This document shows positions 1 to 9,170 of a stretch of DNA of 64,000 nt, piece after piece. Below the pieces are notes generated by a model, which saw nothing but the letters and a program-made list of their open reading frames with translations, was not told the DNA's origin and searched no databases. The stretch comes from Streptomyces sp. DG1A-41 (GTDB lineage: Bacteria > Actinomycetota > Actinomycetes > Streptomycetales > Streptomycetaceae): contig NZ_CP146350.1 of assembly GCF_037055355.1 (NCBI RefSeq), positions 310,001 through 374,000 on the forward strand, read 5' to 3'. Position 1 is the first letter of the stretch, and each line of letters begins with the position of its first letter. Both the position numbers and the translations under genes were made by a program.

Positions 1-3
1 TCC

Positions 4-669
4 TCAGCCCTCCGCCCCCGGGCGGAACCGCCGACGCAGGACGATTCCCCCGGCCACCAGTGCCGCGCTCGCCGCGACGGCCTGGAGGGTGTGGTCGGTG
101 CCTGTGTGAGCCAGGGCGCCGGTGGCGCGGGGGCCCGCGTGCGGGGCCGGTTCGGGGGCGGGCTGAGGCCGAGGCGGGGTGGGCGGCTTCGGCGCCGCCG
201 GCTCGGGTGGGTGGTGGGGGCGGACCGGACGGTCGCCCGGGGTGTTCGAGGACTCGTCGTCGGTCGACGGGTTGCCGACGCCGACCACGTTCACGGTGTT
301 GCCGGTGACATTGACCGGCAGGTCGACGGGCAGCTGCACGCCGTTACCGGAGACCACGCCGGGTGAATCCTTTCCGCTGCCTTCCGCGACAGCGCCGCCG
401 GGTTTGCCGGGCTTGCCGGCCCGCCCGTCGTCCTTGTTCGCGCAGCTGTTGCCCGCGGCGGGATTGAGGAGCCCCACCACGTTCACGGTGTTCCCGCACA
501 CGTTCACCGGGACGTGCACCGGCAGCTGGACGGTGTTGCCGGAGACCACCCCGGGCGAACCGGCCGCCGAGCCGTCCGCCCCGGAACCGGCGTACGCGGG
601 GACGGTCAGGGCCATCGCGCCAGAGGCGGCGGCGACGACGATCACACCGTTTCGGGTAACCCGTTTCAT
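4..669 (-). CDS. Long chaplin with two chaplin domains and sortase signal
   Basis: A 221-residue secreted, wall-anchored protein. Residues 1-27 are a signal peptide ending AYA. Two chaplin domains follow, each with the SPGVVSGN start and the TVNVVG core. A Pro-rich linker then leads to a sorting signal: LAHTG at about residue 186, a hydrophobic segment and an RRR tail. This is the architecture of ChpA-C, which help make the hydrophobic sheath of aerial hyphae. Domain 1 keeps the Cys pair (VNVCGN and GNSC). Domain 2 has Thr (VNVTGN) in place of the first Cys and no second Cys. The start is supported by an AGGGAA ribosome site. It is transcribed away from the aminopeptidase. Confidence 0.93.
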   Translation of the reverse strand: MKRVTRNGVIVVAAASGAMALTVPAYAGSGADGSAAGSPGVVSGNTVQLPVHVPVNVCGNTVNVVGLLNPAAGNSCANKDDGRAGKPGKPGGAVAEGSGKDSPGVVSGNGVQLPVDLPVNVTGNTVNVVGVGNPSTDDESSNTPGDRPVRPHHPPEPAAPKPPTPPRPQPAPEPAPHAGPRATGALAHTGTDHTLQAVAASAALVAGGIVLRRRFRPGAEG

Positions 670-729
670 AGGTTCCCTGCCTTCCAGACATCGTCGCGGG
701 CACTCACCCGCACGAGATAAAACGCGGAC

Positions 730-757
730 GGCCGATCCGAGTTATGGCTTATCGGCC
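730..757. promoter_or_regulatory. Inverted repeat in the chaplin/aminopeptidase divergent region
   Basis: GGCCGAT and ATCGGCC form a perfect 7-bp inverted repeat separated by 14 bases and followed by TTT on the plus strand. It lies in the 274-base gap between two divergent genes, about 60 bases upstream of the chaplin start. It could be an operator or an mRNA leader hairpin. No clear -35/-10 pair was identified. Confidence 0.35.
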
Positions 758-943
758 TTTCACTCCATCGAGCGGCCCGGTTGTCGAACTAGCGGTAAAG
801 ACCTTCGTATGCGCGACGCGGCCGCGCAGGATAAGGCACCGCGTCCCCGCCCGCCCGTCCGGAGGCGCGGCTTCCGGTGCCTGCTTATGGTGAGCGAGGG
901 CGCCGGTCCCCTGTCCGCTGTGGGGCGCCCCCTGGAGGCATCG

Positions 944-2515
944 ATGCTGGCCAAGCTGTCCACGCGCCCCTCGCTGAGGCGCTGCGCGGTCCCCTGTGCG
1001 GCCGGGCTGGCCCTGCTGGGTGCGGGGCTGCCGACCGCTGACGACCCGGCGCCCGGCCTGGCGCGCTTCTACGAGCAGAAGGTCAAGTGGTCGGCGTGCG
1101 AGGGCGAGGACGTGCCGAAGGACCTCCAGTGCGGCAAGATCACCGTCCCCCTCGACTACGCCGACCCCGGGAAGGGGACCCTCGATCTGGCCCTGGCCCG
1201 CTACCGGGCCACGGGCAAGTCCCGGGGCTCAGTGCTGCTGAACTTCGGCGGCCCGGGAGGTCAGGGCGTGGGCCAACTCGCCATGGCCGGCAAGGACTTC
1301 ATGGGCCTGACGAACGGCTACGACGTGGTCGGCTTCGACCCCCGGGGCGTCGGCCGCTCCTCACCGGTCAGCTGCGGCAGCGCCCCGGACGATTCACTGG
1401 AAGCGACGGACGGCGACGCCGCCGTGGCCGATCCGCAGGCCGTGCTCGCAAAGCTGCGCGACGCCGCGGCCGAGTGCACCGAGCACTCGGGGCCCGTCCT
1501 GGCCCACATCGGCACGGTGAACGCCGCCCGCGACCTGGATGTCATGCGCGACGCGCTCGGCGACGGCAAGCTCAACTACCTGGGCTTCTCCTACGGCAGC
1601 CGGCTCGGCGCGGTGTACGCGGCCCAGTTCCCCGACAAGGTCGGCAGGATGGTGCTGGACGGCGTCGACACGCTCACCGAGCCGCTGTCCGAGCAGGGTG
1701 TGGTGACCGCACGGGGACAGCAGACCGCGCTGGAGAACTTCCTCGCCTGGTGCACGGAGGACATCGCCTGCCCGTTCGGGCAGAATCCGCGGGAGGCCAG
1801 GGAGCACGTCGTCCAGGTGGTCGAGTCGCTCGACGAGGACCCGGTGCCCACCGACTTCGGCGAGGCGTTCTCCGGCCAGGACTTCGCGGGCGCCCTCGCT
1901 CAGGGGCTGTACAGCAGGGAGCTGTGGCCCTCGCTCCAGCGGGCCGTCGCGCACCTGCTCGAGGACGGCGACACCAGCCGCCTGGAGGCCTTCGCGTCCG
2001 GGGGTGTCGCCCATCCACCGTGGCGGGCGGCCCACGGCGGGCTCGTCGACCCGGAGGACGTGCCCCTGGACAACCTGCCGGCGGCACTGATGGCGGTCAA
2101 CTGCGCGGACGATCCCGACCGCCCCGCCGCCGAGCAGGTGCGCAGGGACCTCGGCCGGCTGCGCGCCCGGTACGAGCGGGCGTCGCCGGTCTTCGGCCGG
2201 TACCGGCTCACCCAGGTGCTGATGTGCTACGGCCGCCCCAAGGGCACCGACTTCATCCGTGACGAGGTCAAGGACCTCGACACCCCGAGGATGCTGCTCG
2301 TCGGCACCCGGGGCGACCCGGCCACGCCGTACCGCTGGACAGTGGAGACGGCCGAACGGCTCGGGTCGTCGGCCGTGGTGCTCGACAACCGGGGCGAGGG
2401 CCACACCGGCTACGGCTCCTCCAAGTGCGTGCACCGCAAGGTCGACGCGTTCCTGCTGTACGGCACTCTGCCGCCGGACGGCAGTTCCTGCGGCTCCGAC
2501 CACGACACCGAGTGA
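944..2515 (+). CDS. Secreted tripeptidyl aminopeptidase (alpha/beta hydrolase, TAP family)
   Basis: A 523-residue exopeptidase of the Streptomyces Tap/SlpD/SlpE family (peptidase S33), expected to remove tripeptides from protein N-termini outside the cell. A signal-like segment covers about residues 1-31. The alpha/beta-hydrolase core has the oxyanion stretch NFGGPGG and the nucleophile motif GFSYGS (Ser216). The C-terminal TAP-like domain carries Asp458 (TRGDPATP) and His487 (GEGHTG). The ATG at 944 is chosen because GGAGG lies 5 bases upstream. The reading frame stays open far upstream, but that part has no family similarity. The gene ends 24 bases from the convergent asparagine synthetase locus. 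Confidence 0.93.
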   Translation: MLAKLSTRPSLRRCAVPCAAGLALLGAGLPTADDPAPGLARFYEQKVKWSACEGEDVPKDLQCGKITVPLDYADPGKGTLDLALARYRATGKSRGSVLLNFGGPGGQGVGQLAMAGKDFMGLTNGYDVVGFDPRGVGRSSPVSCGSAPDDSLEATDGDAAVADPQAVLAKLRDAAAECTEHSGPVLAHIGTVNAARDLDVMRDALGDGKLNYLGFSYGSRLGAVYAAQFPDKVGRMVLDGVDTLTEPLSEQGVVTARGQQTALENFLAWCTEDIACPFGQNPREAREHVVQVVESLDEDPVPTDFGEAFSGQDFAGALAQGLYSRELWPSLQRAVAHLLEDGDTSRLEAFASGGVAHPPWRAAHGGLVDPEDVPLDNLPAALMAVNCADDPDRPAAEQVRRDLGRLRARYERASPVFGRYRLTQVLMCYGRPKGTDFIRDEVKDLDTPRMLLVGTRGDPATPYRWTVETAERLGSSAVVLDNRGEGHTGYGSSKCVHRKVDAFLLYGTLPPDGSSCGSDHDTE

Positions 2516-2539
2516 GCCGGTGCGGCCACGGGCCCTCGG

Positions 2540-4380
2540 TCAGCCGAGTGAGACCTCGGGTGCGTAGAGGTCCAGCCACGTCGCCAGGTCGAGGGTCCGC
2601 TCCAGGCCCCGTCGTGCGGCCTGGCTGCTCACGCGCGTGTCGCGGTGTGCGGCCTGCCGGAGCAGTTCGGGGTCGACGAGGTCGAAGACCGGATGGTCCG
2701 ACCGCGCCAGGAGGTCCTTCGCCTGGTTCCGGAGGGCCACCGCGTACTTCGGGTCCTGCGTGGACGGGTAGGGGCTCTTGACCCTGTCGTACACGGACCG
2801 GGGGATCAGATCCGCGGTCGCCTCCCTGAGCAGGCTCTTCTCCCGCCCGTCGAAGGACTTCAGCGCCCAGGGGGCGTTGTAGACGTACTCGACGAGCCGG
2901 TGGTCGCAGAACGGCACCCGGACCTCCAGGCCGACGGCCATGCTGGCGCGGTCCTTGCGGTCGAGCAGGATCCGTACGAAGCGGGTCAGGTGGAGATGGC
3001 TGATCCGCCGCATCCGGAACTCGAAGTCGCTCTCGCCGTCGAGGCGCGGACACCGGCGACGGCGGAGCGGTGACTGTCGGCGACGTACGACTCCAGATCG
3101 AGGGCCTTGACCAGCTCCGGGCGCAGGATGCCCGCGTCGTCGCCGAAGTGCCGGCCGAGGCGCACCAGCCAGGGGAAGGTGTCGGCCTGGCGGGCCTCCT
3201 CGTCGAAGAACTGCCGGTATCCGCCGAAGACCTCGTCGGCGGACTCGCCGGACAGGGCCACCGTGGACCGTTCGCGGATGGCCCGGAAGAGCAGGTAGAG
3301 CGAGGCGTCCATGTCACCGAGACCGGCCTGGCAGGTCGCGGGCCCTGATCACCTTCTCCCGTACGCCGGGATCGGCGAGGGCGTCCACGTCCAGCACGAT
3401 GTCCTGGTGATCGGTGCCGGCGTCCCGGGCCACGTCGTGCACGAAGGGAGTGTCGGGGGTGGCGCGCAGGTCGTCGGCGACGAAGTGGTCGGCCTGACCG
3501 GCGAAGTCGACGGCGAAGCTGCGGACCTGCTCGCCGTGTGCGGCGAGCTGCCGGGCGGCGAGCGCCGTCATGGCGGAGGAGTCGAGGCCGCCCGAGAGCA
3601 GGGTGCAGCGGGGTACGTCGGCGACGAGCTGGCGGCGCACGATGTCGTCGAGGAGCGAGCGGACGGTGGCGATCGTGGTGTCGCGGTCGTCGGTGTGGGG
3701 CAGCGTCCGCAGCTCCCAGTAGACGCGGCGGCGTACGCCCGTGCGGTCGACGGTGACGACGGTGCCGGGCTCGACCTCACGCATGCCCTCCCACACGGCG
3801 TGTCCAGGGTCTTGACCATGGTGAACAGCTCGCGCAGGCCGTCGAGGCCGACGCGTCGGCGGGCCAGCGGGTTGGCGAGGATCGCCTTCGGCTCTGAGCC
3901 GAACAGGACGCCGTCGGGAGTGGGGTGGTAGTAGAGGGGCTTGATGCCCATGCGGTCACGGATCAGCACGAGGCGGTCGGTGCGGCCGTCCCAGACGGCG
4001 AAGGCGTACATGCCGTTCAGGCGCTCGACGACGGCGTCGCCCCATTCGAGGTAGCCGCGCAGGACGACCTCGGTGTCGGAGTCGGTGGCGAAGCGGTGGC
4101 CGCGGGCGCTGAGCTCGCCGCGCAGTTCGGTGAAGTTGTAGGCCTCGCCGGAGTAGACGAGGGCGACGGTGCCGTGCGGGGTGGCGGCGGTCATGGGCTG
4201 GCGGCCGCCGGGCAGGTCGATGATCGCGAGCCTGCGGTGTCCGAGGCCGGCGGGCCCCTCGGCCCAGACGCCCCGGTCGTCCGGGCCGCGGCAGGCCATC
4301 GTCTCGGTCATCGCGTCCAGGGTCGCTGTCTCGGCACTCAGGTCGCGGTCGAAGGAGACCCAGCCGGTGACGCCGCACAT
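2540..4380 (-). pseudogene. asnB: Asparagine synthetase (glutamine-hydrolysing), three frameshifts
   Basis: Read across frames, this is a complete AsnB of about 613 codons, the usual length. The N-terminal glutaminase domain starts MCGVTGW (Cys2 nucleophile) and has RLAIIDL and YNFTELR. The synthetase domain has the LLSGGLDSS P-loop and GESADEVFGGY. The reading frame changes three times: near 3807-3810 (one base missing in a G run; restoring it gives KTPGHAVWEG), near 3325-3331 (one extra base) and near 3046-3056 (one base missing). Both ends and all motifs are otherwise intact. This is either recent decay or clustered sequencing/assembly errors. It would convert aspartate plus glutamine to asparagine, or amidate a related substrate. 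Confidence 0.85.
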
Positions 4381-4664
4381 ACGCGTTCCTCCCGAACATC
4401 AGTTGTATCAGCCATCTATATTTCGAGCGTGTTACGGCAGCACCCATCAGGTCAACTCGCCGACGGAGCGCGCAGCCCCGGTCACCCCTCAGATCCAGCC
4501 GTACTTTGCACACGCGATATCCCCGGATCCGCCGCGCGACGGGGAACCCCGGCGGAAATCGGCCGGCGGCAAAAACTTCCCCAACTCCCCGACCGCGACA
4601 CCCCTGCAGCGAGGCACCGATTGCCCCGAATGCCCTGATGGCGAATCCGCTCTATCGTTCTGTC

Positions 4665-5759
4665 ATGGAGCACGTTCCGAGTCCCGCGACCCTTGCCGAG
4701 CTGCGGCGCCCGCGCCCCTACCCCGCGGTCTCCGTGCTGACGCCGACCCACCGGCGCGATCCCTACAACACCCAGGACCAGGTCCGGCTGCGCAACGCGG
4801 TGGCCGAGGCCAAGCGGCAGCTGGAGGCCGATCCGGCGGTCAGCCGCGAGCGACGGGCCGAGGTCGCCCGGCACCTCGACCAGGCCCTGTCCGAGGTCGA
4901 TCTGACGCACGCCGAGGACGGCCTGGTGATCTTCGCCGCCTCCGGCGAGCACCAGGTGTGGTCGCTCGCCCGGTCCGTGCCCGAACGCGTGGTGCTCTCG
5001 GACACCTTCCTCACCCGCAGCCTCGTCTCCGCCCAGACGGCAAAGCGGCCGTTCTGGGTGCTGTCGCTCTCCGCCGACCGTGCCACCCTGTGGAACGGCG
5101 GCGTCGACCGCGTCGTCGAGCAACGCGCCGACGGCTTCCCGCTGACCCTCCGCGTGGAGAACTTCGACCCGGAACGGCAGCAGCGGGTCGGCGACCCGCC
5201 GAGCGCCCTCCGGGAGGAGCGCACCCGCCAGTTCCTGCGCGCGGCCGACACCGCGATGAGCACCGTCCTGCGCGAGCACCCGCGCCCGCTGTACGTCACC
5301 GGCCCGCCGGCCGCCCTCGCCCTGCTGGACGAGGTCGGCAGCGCCGCCAAGGGGGCGGTGCACGTCCCGCACGGCGGCCTCGCGCACGGGACGCCCGAGT
5401 CCGTGTGGCAGGCCATACGGCCGGTGATCGAGACGGAGGCCCGCCGGAACACGGACGCCGTGACCCGCGCCCTCGAAACGGCCCGCGGACGACGGGAGTT
5501 CGCCGCCGGTGTCGACGAGCTCTGGCAGAGCGCCCGGGACGGCCGCGTCCGGCTGCTGGCCGTCGAGGAGAACTACCGCGTGACGGTCAGTGACGTCGGG
5601 GACCATCTGATCCTCGCCGAGAGCGGCGATCTCGAATCCCGCGAGGACATCGTGGACGAGATCGTCGAGCAGTGCCTGGACACCGGAGCCGACGTCCGCT
5701 TCGTACCGGACGGCACACTCGGCGAGGTGGACGGCATCGCCGGCGTCCTGCGGTACTGA
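4665..5759 (+). CDS. Bacterial/archaeal eRF1-like family protein (baeRF)
   Basis: A 364-residue soluble protein resembling the baeRF group, bacterial relatives of archaeal/eukaryotic release factor 1 domains. Diagnostic stretches are the opening RPYPAVSVLTPTHRR, the central LSLSADRATLW segment and the C-terminal eRF1_3-like part (DIVDEIVEQCLDTGADVRFVPDG, tail GVLRY). Such proteins are suspected to act on ribosomes or tRNA, but none of the NIKS or GGQ motifs of true release factors is seen, so peptide release is not predicted. The start is uncertain. ATG 4665 gives the family-like N-terminus and has no ribosome site, and TATCGT lies 6-11 bases upstream, so a leaderless mRNA is possible. An in-frame ATG lies at 4638. 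Confidence 0.75.
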   Translation: MEHVPSPATLAELRRPRPYPAVSVLTPTHRRDPYNTQDQVRLRNAVAEAKRQLEADPAVSRERRAEVARHLDQALSEVDLTHAEDGLVIFAASGEHQVWSLARSVPERVVLSDTFLTRSLVSAQTAKRPFWVLSLSADRATLWNGGVDRVVEQRADGFPLTLRVENFDPERQQRVGDPPSALREERTRQFLRAADTAMSTVLREHPRPLYVTGPPAALALLDEVGSAAKGAVHVPHGGLAHGTPESVWQAIRPVIETEARRNTDAVTRALETARGRREFAAGVDELWQSARDGRVRLLAVEENYRVTVSDVGDHLILAESGDLESREDIVDEIVEQCLDTGADVRFVPDGTLGEVDGIAGVLRY

Positions 5760-5881
5760 AACCCCCGAACACAGGGTCGTCGAACACGCGCGGCAACCTT
5801 GCACCGCCATCCCGACGGACCGTCAAACCCCTTGTGTAATCTACGACTTGATCCTCCGGAGAGCCTGCTCCGCACCTACCT

Positions 5882-5914
5882 CGGAGTAACTCCGTGAGAC
5901 TGTGGCATATGCCA
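5882..5914. promoter_or_regulatory. Two adjacent perfect palindromes upstream of the phosphatase gene
   Basis: CGGAGT-A-ACTCCG (5882-5894) and TGGCATATGCCA (5903-5914) are two perfect palindromes whose centres are about 20 bases apart, two helical turns. They lie 117-149 bases upstream of the SpoIIE-type phosphatase ATG. The arrangement suggests cooperative binding of one or two dimeric regulators. The regulator is unknown. Confidence 0.45.
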
Positions 5915-6030
5915 GAAGCACCACCGTATCGTGTGTTGCCAAATCCCTTACAGGGCGTCGCGGGCTGTGCAACAGTCGTAACGGTCCCTCCGTCCGCCTT
6001 GGTCGAACCGTCCCCGCATCGGAGTGCGTC

Positions 6031-7437
6031 ATGCCGTCCCACCTCTCCGCGGACCGCCCACCCGCCCAGCCGCCCGGACGCGGCTCGGTCGACGCGCTGA
6101 TATCGCAGACGCGGCGGCTCAAGGGCGACGTGGACGCCGTGCGGCGCGACGTCGAGGAGGACGGATCGGACCACCCCCGGGGACGCTGGCAGCGCGCTCT
6201 GTACGACCTGGCCCTGCACCAGCTCAACGACCTCGACGAGCACTTGGCCCAGCTGCGGGACGGACCCCTGCCCACGGCGGCCCCGGAACCCACCGCGCCC
6301 GCAACCGGCTCGCTGCTCAGCCGGGTCGGCAGCGCCGAGTGGAACCTGCTGACGGACGAGGCCAGTTGGTCCGGGGAGCTCTACCAGATCATGGGCCGCG
6401 ACCCCGCCGCTCCCCCGCTCACCCTCGACGAGCTGCCGTCCCTGGTGCTCGACGAGGACCGGCCGAAACTGACGGCGATGGTCACGAACTGCCTCGTCGA
6501 CGCCCGGCCCATCGACGGCGAGTTCCGCATCGCACGCCGGGACGGCGACGTACGGACCGTGCACATGATGGGCGAACCGGTGCTCGACTCCGACGGAAGC
6601 ACCGCCTCGATGTGGGCCGTGCTGCGGGACGTCAGCGAACTGCGCCGCAGCCAGCGGGTGGTGAGCGAGACCCGTGGCTCGCTCACCGACCTGCGGCAGG
6701 ACGCGCAGACCGAGCACCGGCTCGCGGTCGAGTTGCAGGAGGCCGTGCTGCCACCGTGGCGCGGCTCCCTGCGGCTCCCGCACCGGGGCCCCAGGACCCT
6801 CGACCTCGCGGCCCGGCGTCTGCCGGCGTCCACGGACACGCCGATCAGCGGCGACTGGTACGACGCGCTCGAACTGACCGACGGCGAGACCCTCCTCAGC
6901 GTCGGCGACCTCACCGGGCACGGCGTCGGCGTCGCGTCGAACATGACGATGCTGCTCGGTGCCGTACGCGGCATGGCGATGGCCGGAGCCCCGCCCGGCC
7001 CGTTGATGGCCTGGCTGAACCAGTTACTCGACGCCACCGTGCAACCCGCCCTCGGCAGCGCCGTCTGCTGCCGCTACCGCCCCGGGACCCGCACCCTGGT
7101 GTGGGCGCAGGCCGGACACCCCGCCCCGCTGCTGTTCCGCGACGGGACGGGGCGTGCACTGGGCGCACCGGACGGCGTCCTGCTCGGCGCCACCTCGGGC
7201 GCCGTCTACGGGCAGGCCGAAGAGACCCTCGAGGTGGGCGATCTGCTGCTCCTGCACACCGACGGGCTGGTACCCGGGCACACCGGAACGGCGGCCGCGA
7301 ACCTCCTCCTCGACCTGGCGCCGCGGCTGGCCGGAGCCTCCACCGCACAGGACTGCGTGCGCACGGTGGTCCAGGAGTTCGGCGAGAGCGAGCGCGCGGA
7401 CAACGCCTGCGTGCTCGTCGCCAAGGTCACGGCATAG
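6031..7437 (+). CDS. PAS-domain SpoIIE/PP2C-type serine phosphatase
   Basis: A 468-residue soluble signalling protein. Residues 1-85 are helical. A PAS_3-type sensor domain covers about 95-215 (SAEWNLLTDEASWSGELYQI through WAVLRDVSELRRSQR). A RsbU/SpoIIE phosphatase domain follows, with ISGDWYDALEL and the metal-binding VGDLTGHG. In Streptomyces such proteins dephosphorylate anti-anti-sigma factors to release sigma factors. The last acidic motif, normally DD, reads ADNACVLVAKV, so one metal ligand may be Asn. Codon 332 (7024-7026) is TTA, predicting dependence on the bldA tRNA. ATG 6031 follows GGAG with a 6-base gap. The gene ends tail-to-tail with the NsdA-like gene. Confidence 0.88.
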   Translation: MPSHLSADRPPAQPPGRGSVDALISQTRRLKGDVDAVRRDVEEDGSDHPRGRWQRALYDLALHQLNDLDEHLAQLRDGPLPTAAPEPTAPATGSLLSRVGSAEWNLLTDEASWSGELYQIMGRDPAAPPLTLDELPSLVLDEDRPKLTAMVTNCLVDARPIDGEFRIARRDGDVRTVHMMGEPVLDSDGSTASMWAVLRDVSELRRSQRVVSETRGSLTDLRQDAQTEHRLAVELQEAVLPPWRGSLRLPHRGPRTLDLAARRLPASTDTPISGDWYDALELTDGETLLSVGDLTGHGVGVASNMTMLLGAVRGMAMAGAPPGPLMAWLNQLLDATVQPALGSAVCCRYRPGTRTLVWAQAGHPAPLLFRDGTGRALGAPDGVLLGATSGAVYGQAEETLEVGDLLLLHTDGLVPGHTGTAAANLLLDLAPRLAGASTAQDCVRTVVQEFGESERADNACVLVAKVTA

Positions 7438-7442
7438 GAAAC

Positions 7443-8936
7443 TCAGGCCTGTGCGTTGGTGCCGCCCCTGCCCTTCGTCTTCGGCAGGGCGAACTTGATC
7501 TCCTCCCGCAGCTCCTGGATCTTCGGGTAACCGGAGTACTGGGCGGTGAGCCGGTACATCTGACGCAGCCGGTCCCAGGTGCGGTGGGAGGAGTTGGAGC
7601 CCATCGACACCAGGGCCAGTCGCGCGTACCGGTCCGCCTGTTCGGGGTCGTCCGCGATGAAGCACGCCGAGGCCATGGACAGATAGTCGAAGATCTTCGA
7701 CCGCTGCCGCCCGTCGATCCGCAGGGCGAGGGCCCTCTCCGCGTAGTACTGCGCGTGCACGGCCGCGTCGGGCTCGAACTCCGCCAGCGTGCGGTAGGAC
7801 AGGGCCTGCATGCCGTACAAGTCGGCCTCGTCGAACAGCTGCATCCAGCTCGGCGCCGGGACGTCGCCCTTGTCGGAGACGAAGAGGTCCTCCGCCTGCC
7901 CCAGGGTGCGACGCATCGCCTGGCCCTTGCCCATGGACGCCTGCGCCCAGGCCTCGACGGTGCACAGCATGGCCTTGGTGCGCGGCAGCACCTCCTCGCC
8001 GGAGCCGGACTGGGCCAGCTTCATCAGGTCCAGGGCGTCGTCCGGCCGGCCCAGGTGCACCATCTGGCGGGCCGCCCGGGAGAGCGCCTCGCCGGCCCGG
8101 GGCCGGTCGCCGCCCTCTCTCGCCGCGTGCGCGGCGATGACGAAGTACTTCTGAGCCGTGGGCTCCAGGCCGACGTCGTGCGACATCCAGCCCGCGAGGA
8201 CGGCCAGGTTGGCGGCGACGCCCCACAGGCGCCGCTGGAGATGGGGTGGGTGTCGGTAGGCGAGCATGCCGCCCACTTCGTTGAGCTGGCCCACCACGGC
8301 CTTGCGCTGGAGCCCGCCGCCGCGGGCCGCGTCCCAGGCGCGGAACACCTCGACCGAGCGCTCCAGTTCCTCGATCTCCTGCGACCCGATGGGGGCGGCC
8401 TCGTAGCGGTCGAACCCAGCGGGGTCGGCGTGCAGGGGATGATCGAGGTCGGGAGCGTCGGCAGCCAGGGCAGGGTCGGTGTGCAGCCAGTCGTACATGG
8501 CGCTGCTGAGTGCGGATCCCGCGGCGAGCGCGGCGCCCGCGCCCACCAAGCCGCGTCGGTTGAGCATGAGGTCCATTCCCGTGAATTCGGTGAGGACCGC
8601 GGCGGTCCGCTCGGGCGCCCACGGCACTCCGTCGGGAGACTCCGCACTCCCGCCGCCCTGCCGTTTCCCCGCACGCCCGTGCCGGACCAGACCGAGGTCC
8701 TCGATGGTCACGACACGGCCGAGACGCTCGGTGAACAGAGCCGCCAGCACCCGCGGTACCGGATCGCGCGGGATCTCTCCCATGTCGATCCAACGCCGCA
8801 CCCGGGAGGTGTCGGTCGCCAGCTGGGGATGGCCCATGGCCGCCGCCTGCCGGTTGACCAGCCTCGCGAGTTCGCCCTTGGACCAGCCGGCCAGGCCGAA
8901 CAGGTCCGCGAGCCGGGTGTTGGGTTGTCCGCTCAC
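7443..8936 (-). CDS. NsdA/NsdB-like developmental regulator (HTH plus TPR-like helices)
   Basis: A 497-residue cytoplasmic regulator, the length of NsdA. The N-terminus (about residues 8-75) matches the NsdA start, with GWSKGELARLVN, TDTSRVRRWID and a VVTIEDLGL end. Residues 170-480 are all-helical with TPR-like pairs (ARQMVHLGRPDDALDLMKLA). NsdA and NsdB are negative regulators of sporulation and antibiotic production in S. coelicolor; this is a paralogue whose targets are unknown. GTG 8936 is chosen because the NsdA-like homology begins there and a GGGGG stretch precedes it. The frame stays open upstream without homology. It is divergent from the APH-fold gene, and three 10-bp direct repeats lie between them. 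Confidence 0.82.
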   Translation of the reverse strand: MSGQPNTRLADLFGLAGWSKGELARLVNRQAAAMGHPQLATDTSRVRRWIDMGEIPRDPVPRVLAALFTERLGRVVTIEDLGLVRHGRAGKRQGGGSAESPDGVPWAPERTAAVLTEFTGMDLMLNRRGLVGAGAALAAGSALSSAMYDWLHTDPALAADAPDLDHPLHADPAGFDRYEAAPIGSQEIEELERSVEVFRAWDAARGGGLQRKAVVGQLNEVGGMLAYRHPPHLQRRLWGVAANLAVLAGWMSHDVGLEPTAQKYFVIAAHAAREGGDRPRAGEALSRAARQMVHLGRPDDALDLMKLAQSGSGEEVLPRTKAMLCTVEAWAQASMGKGQAMRRTLGQAEDLFVSDKGDVPAPSWMQLFDEADLYGMQALSYRTLAEFEPDAAVHAQYYAERALALRIDGRQRSKIFDYLSMASACFIADDPEQADRYARLALVSMGSNSSHRTWDRLRQMYRLTAQYSGYPKIQELREEIKFALPKTKGRGGTNAQA

Positions 8937-8998
8937 GTCAAGCCCCCAGGTTCTCGGCTGAGTTGACAGTAGCCCGGCCAGACTTGCCGGGCGACTAT

Positions 8999-9028
8999 TC
9001 GCCAGGGTTCGCCAGGGTGCGCCAGATG
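8999..9028. promoter_or_regulatory. Three helically phased 10-bp direct repeats
   Basis: TTCGCCAGGG, TTCGCCAGGG and TGCGCCAGAT occur head to tail at exact 10-base spacing, about 63-92 bases upstream of the NsdA-like start. Phasing on one DNA face is typical of an operator for a multimeric regulator, possibly the neighbouring protein itself. Confidence 0.5.
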
Positions 9029-9170
9029 GTGTGCCACTGGTCATCGGGTGTCAGGTAGGAACGCGCCACCCCGACCCGGTCGCCGCAGGGACATTCCCCA
9101 GGGTGCTCCCGGGAGCCCGGGCCGGGTGGTGCGCTGTCGTCGCAGGCACACGAAGGGATCTGTCTCGCCC

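Noticed and set aside
179..943. N-terminal extension of the aminopeptidase frame back to 179
   Set aside because: It runs antisense through the chaplin gene; the signal-like segment and GGAGG site define the start at 944.
4381..4664. Open frames in the gap upstream of the baeRF gene
   Set aside because: No ribosome site or conserved sequence; treated as the divergent promoter region.
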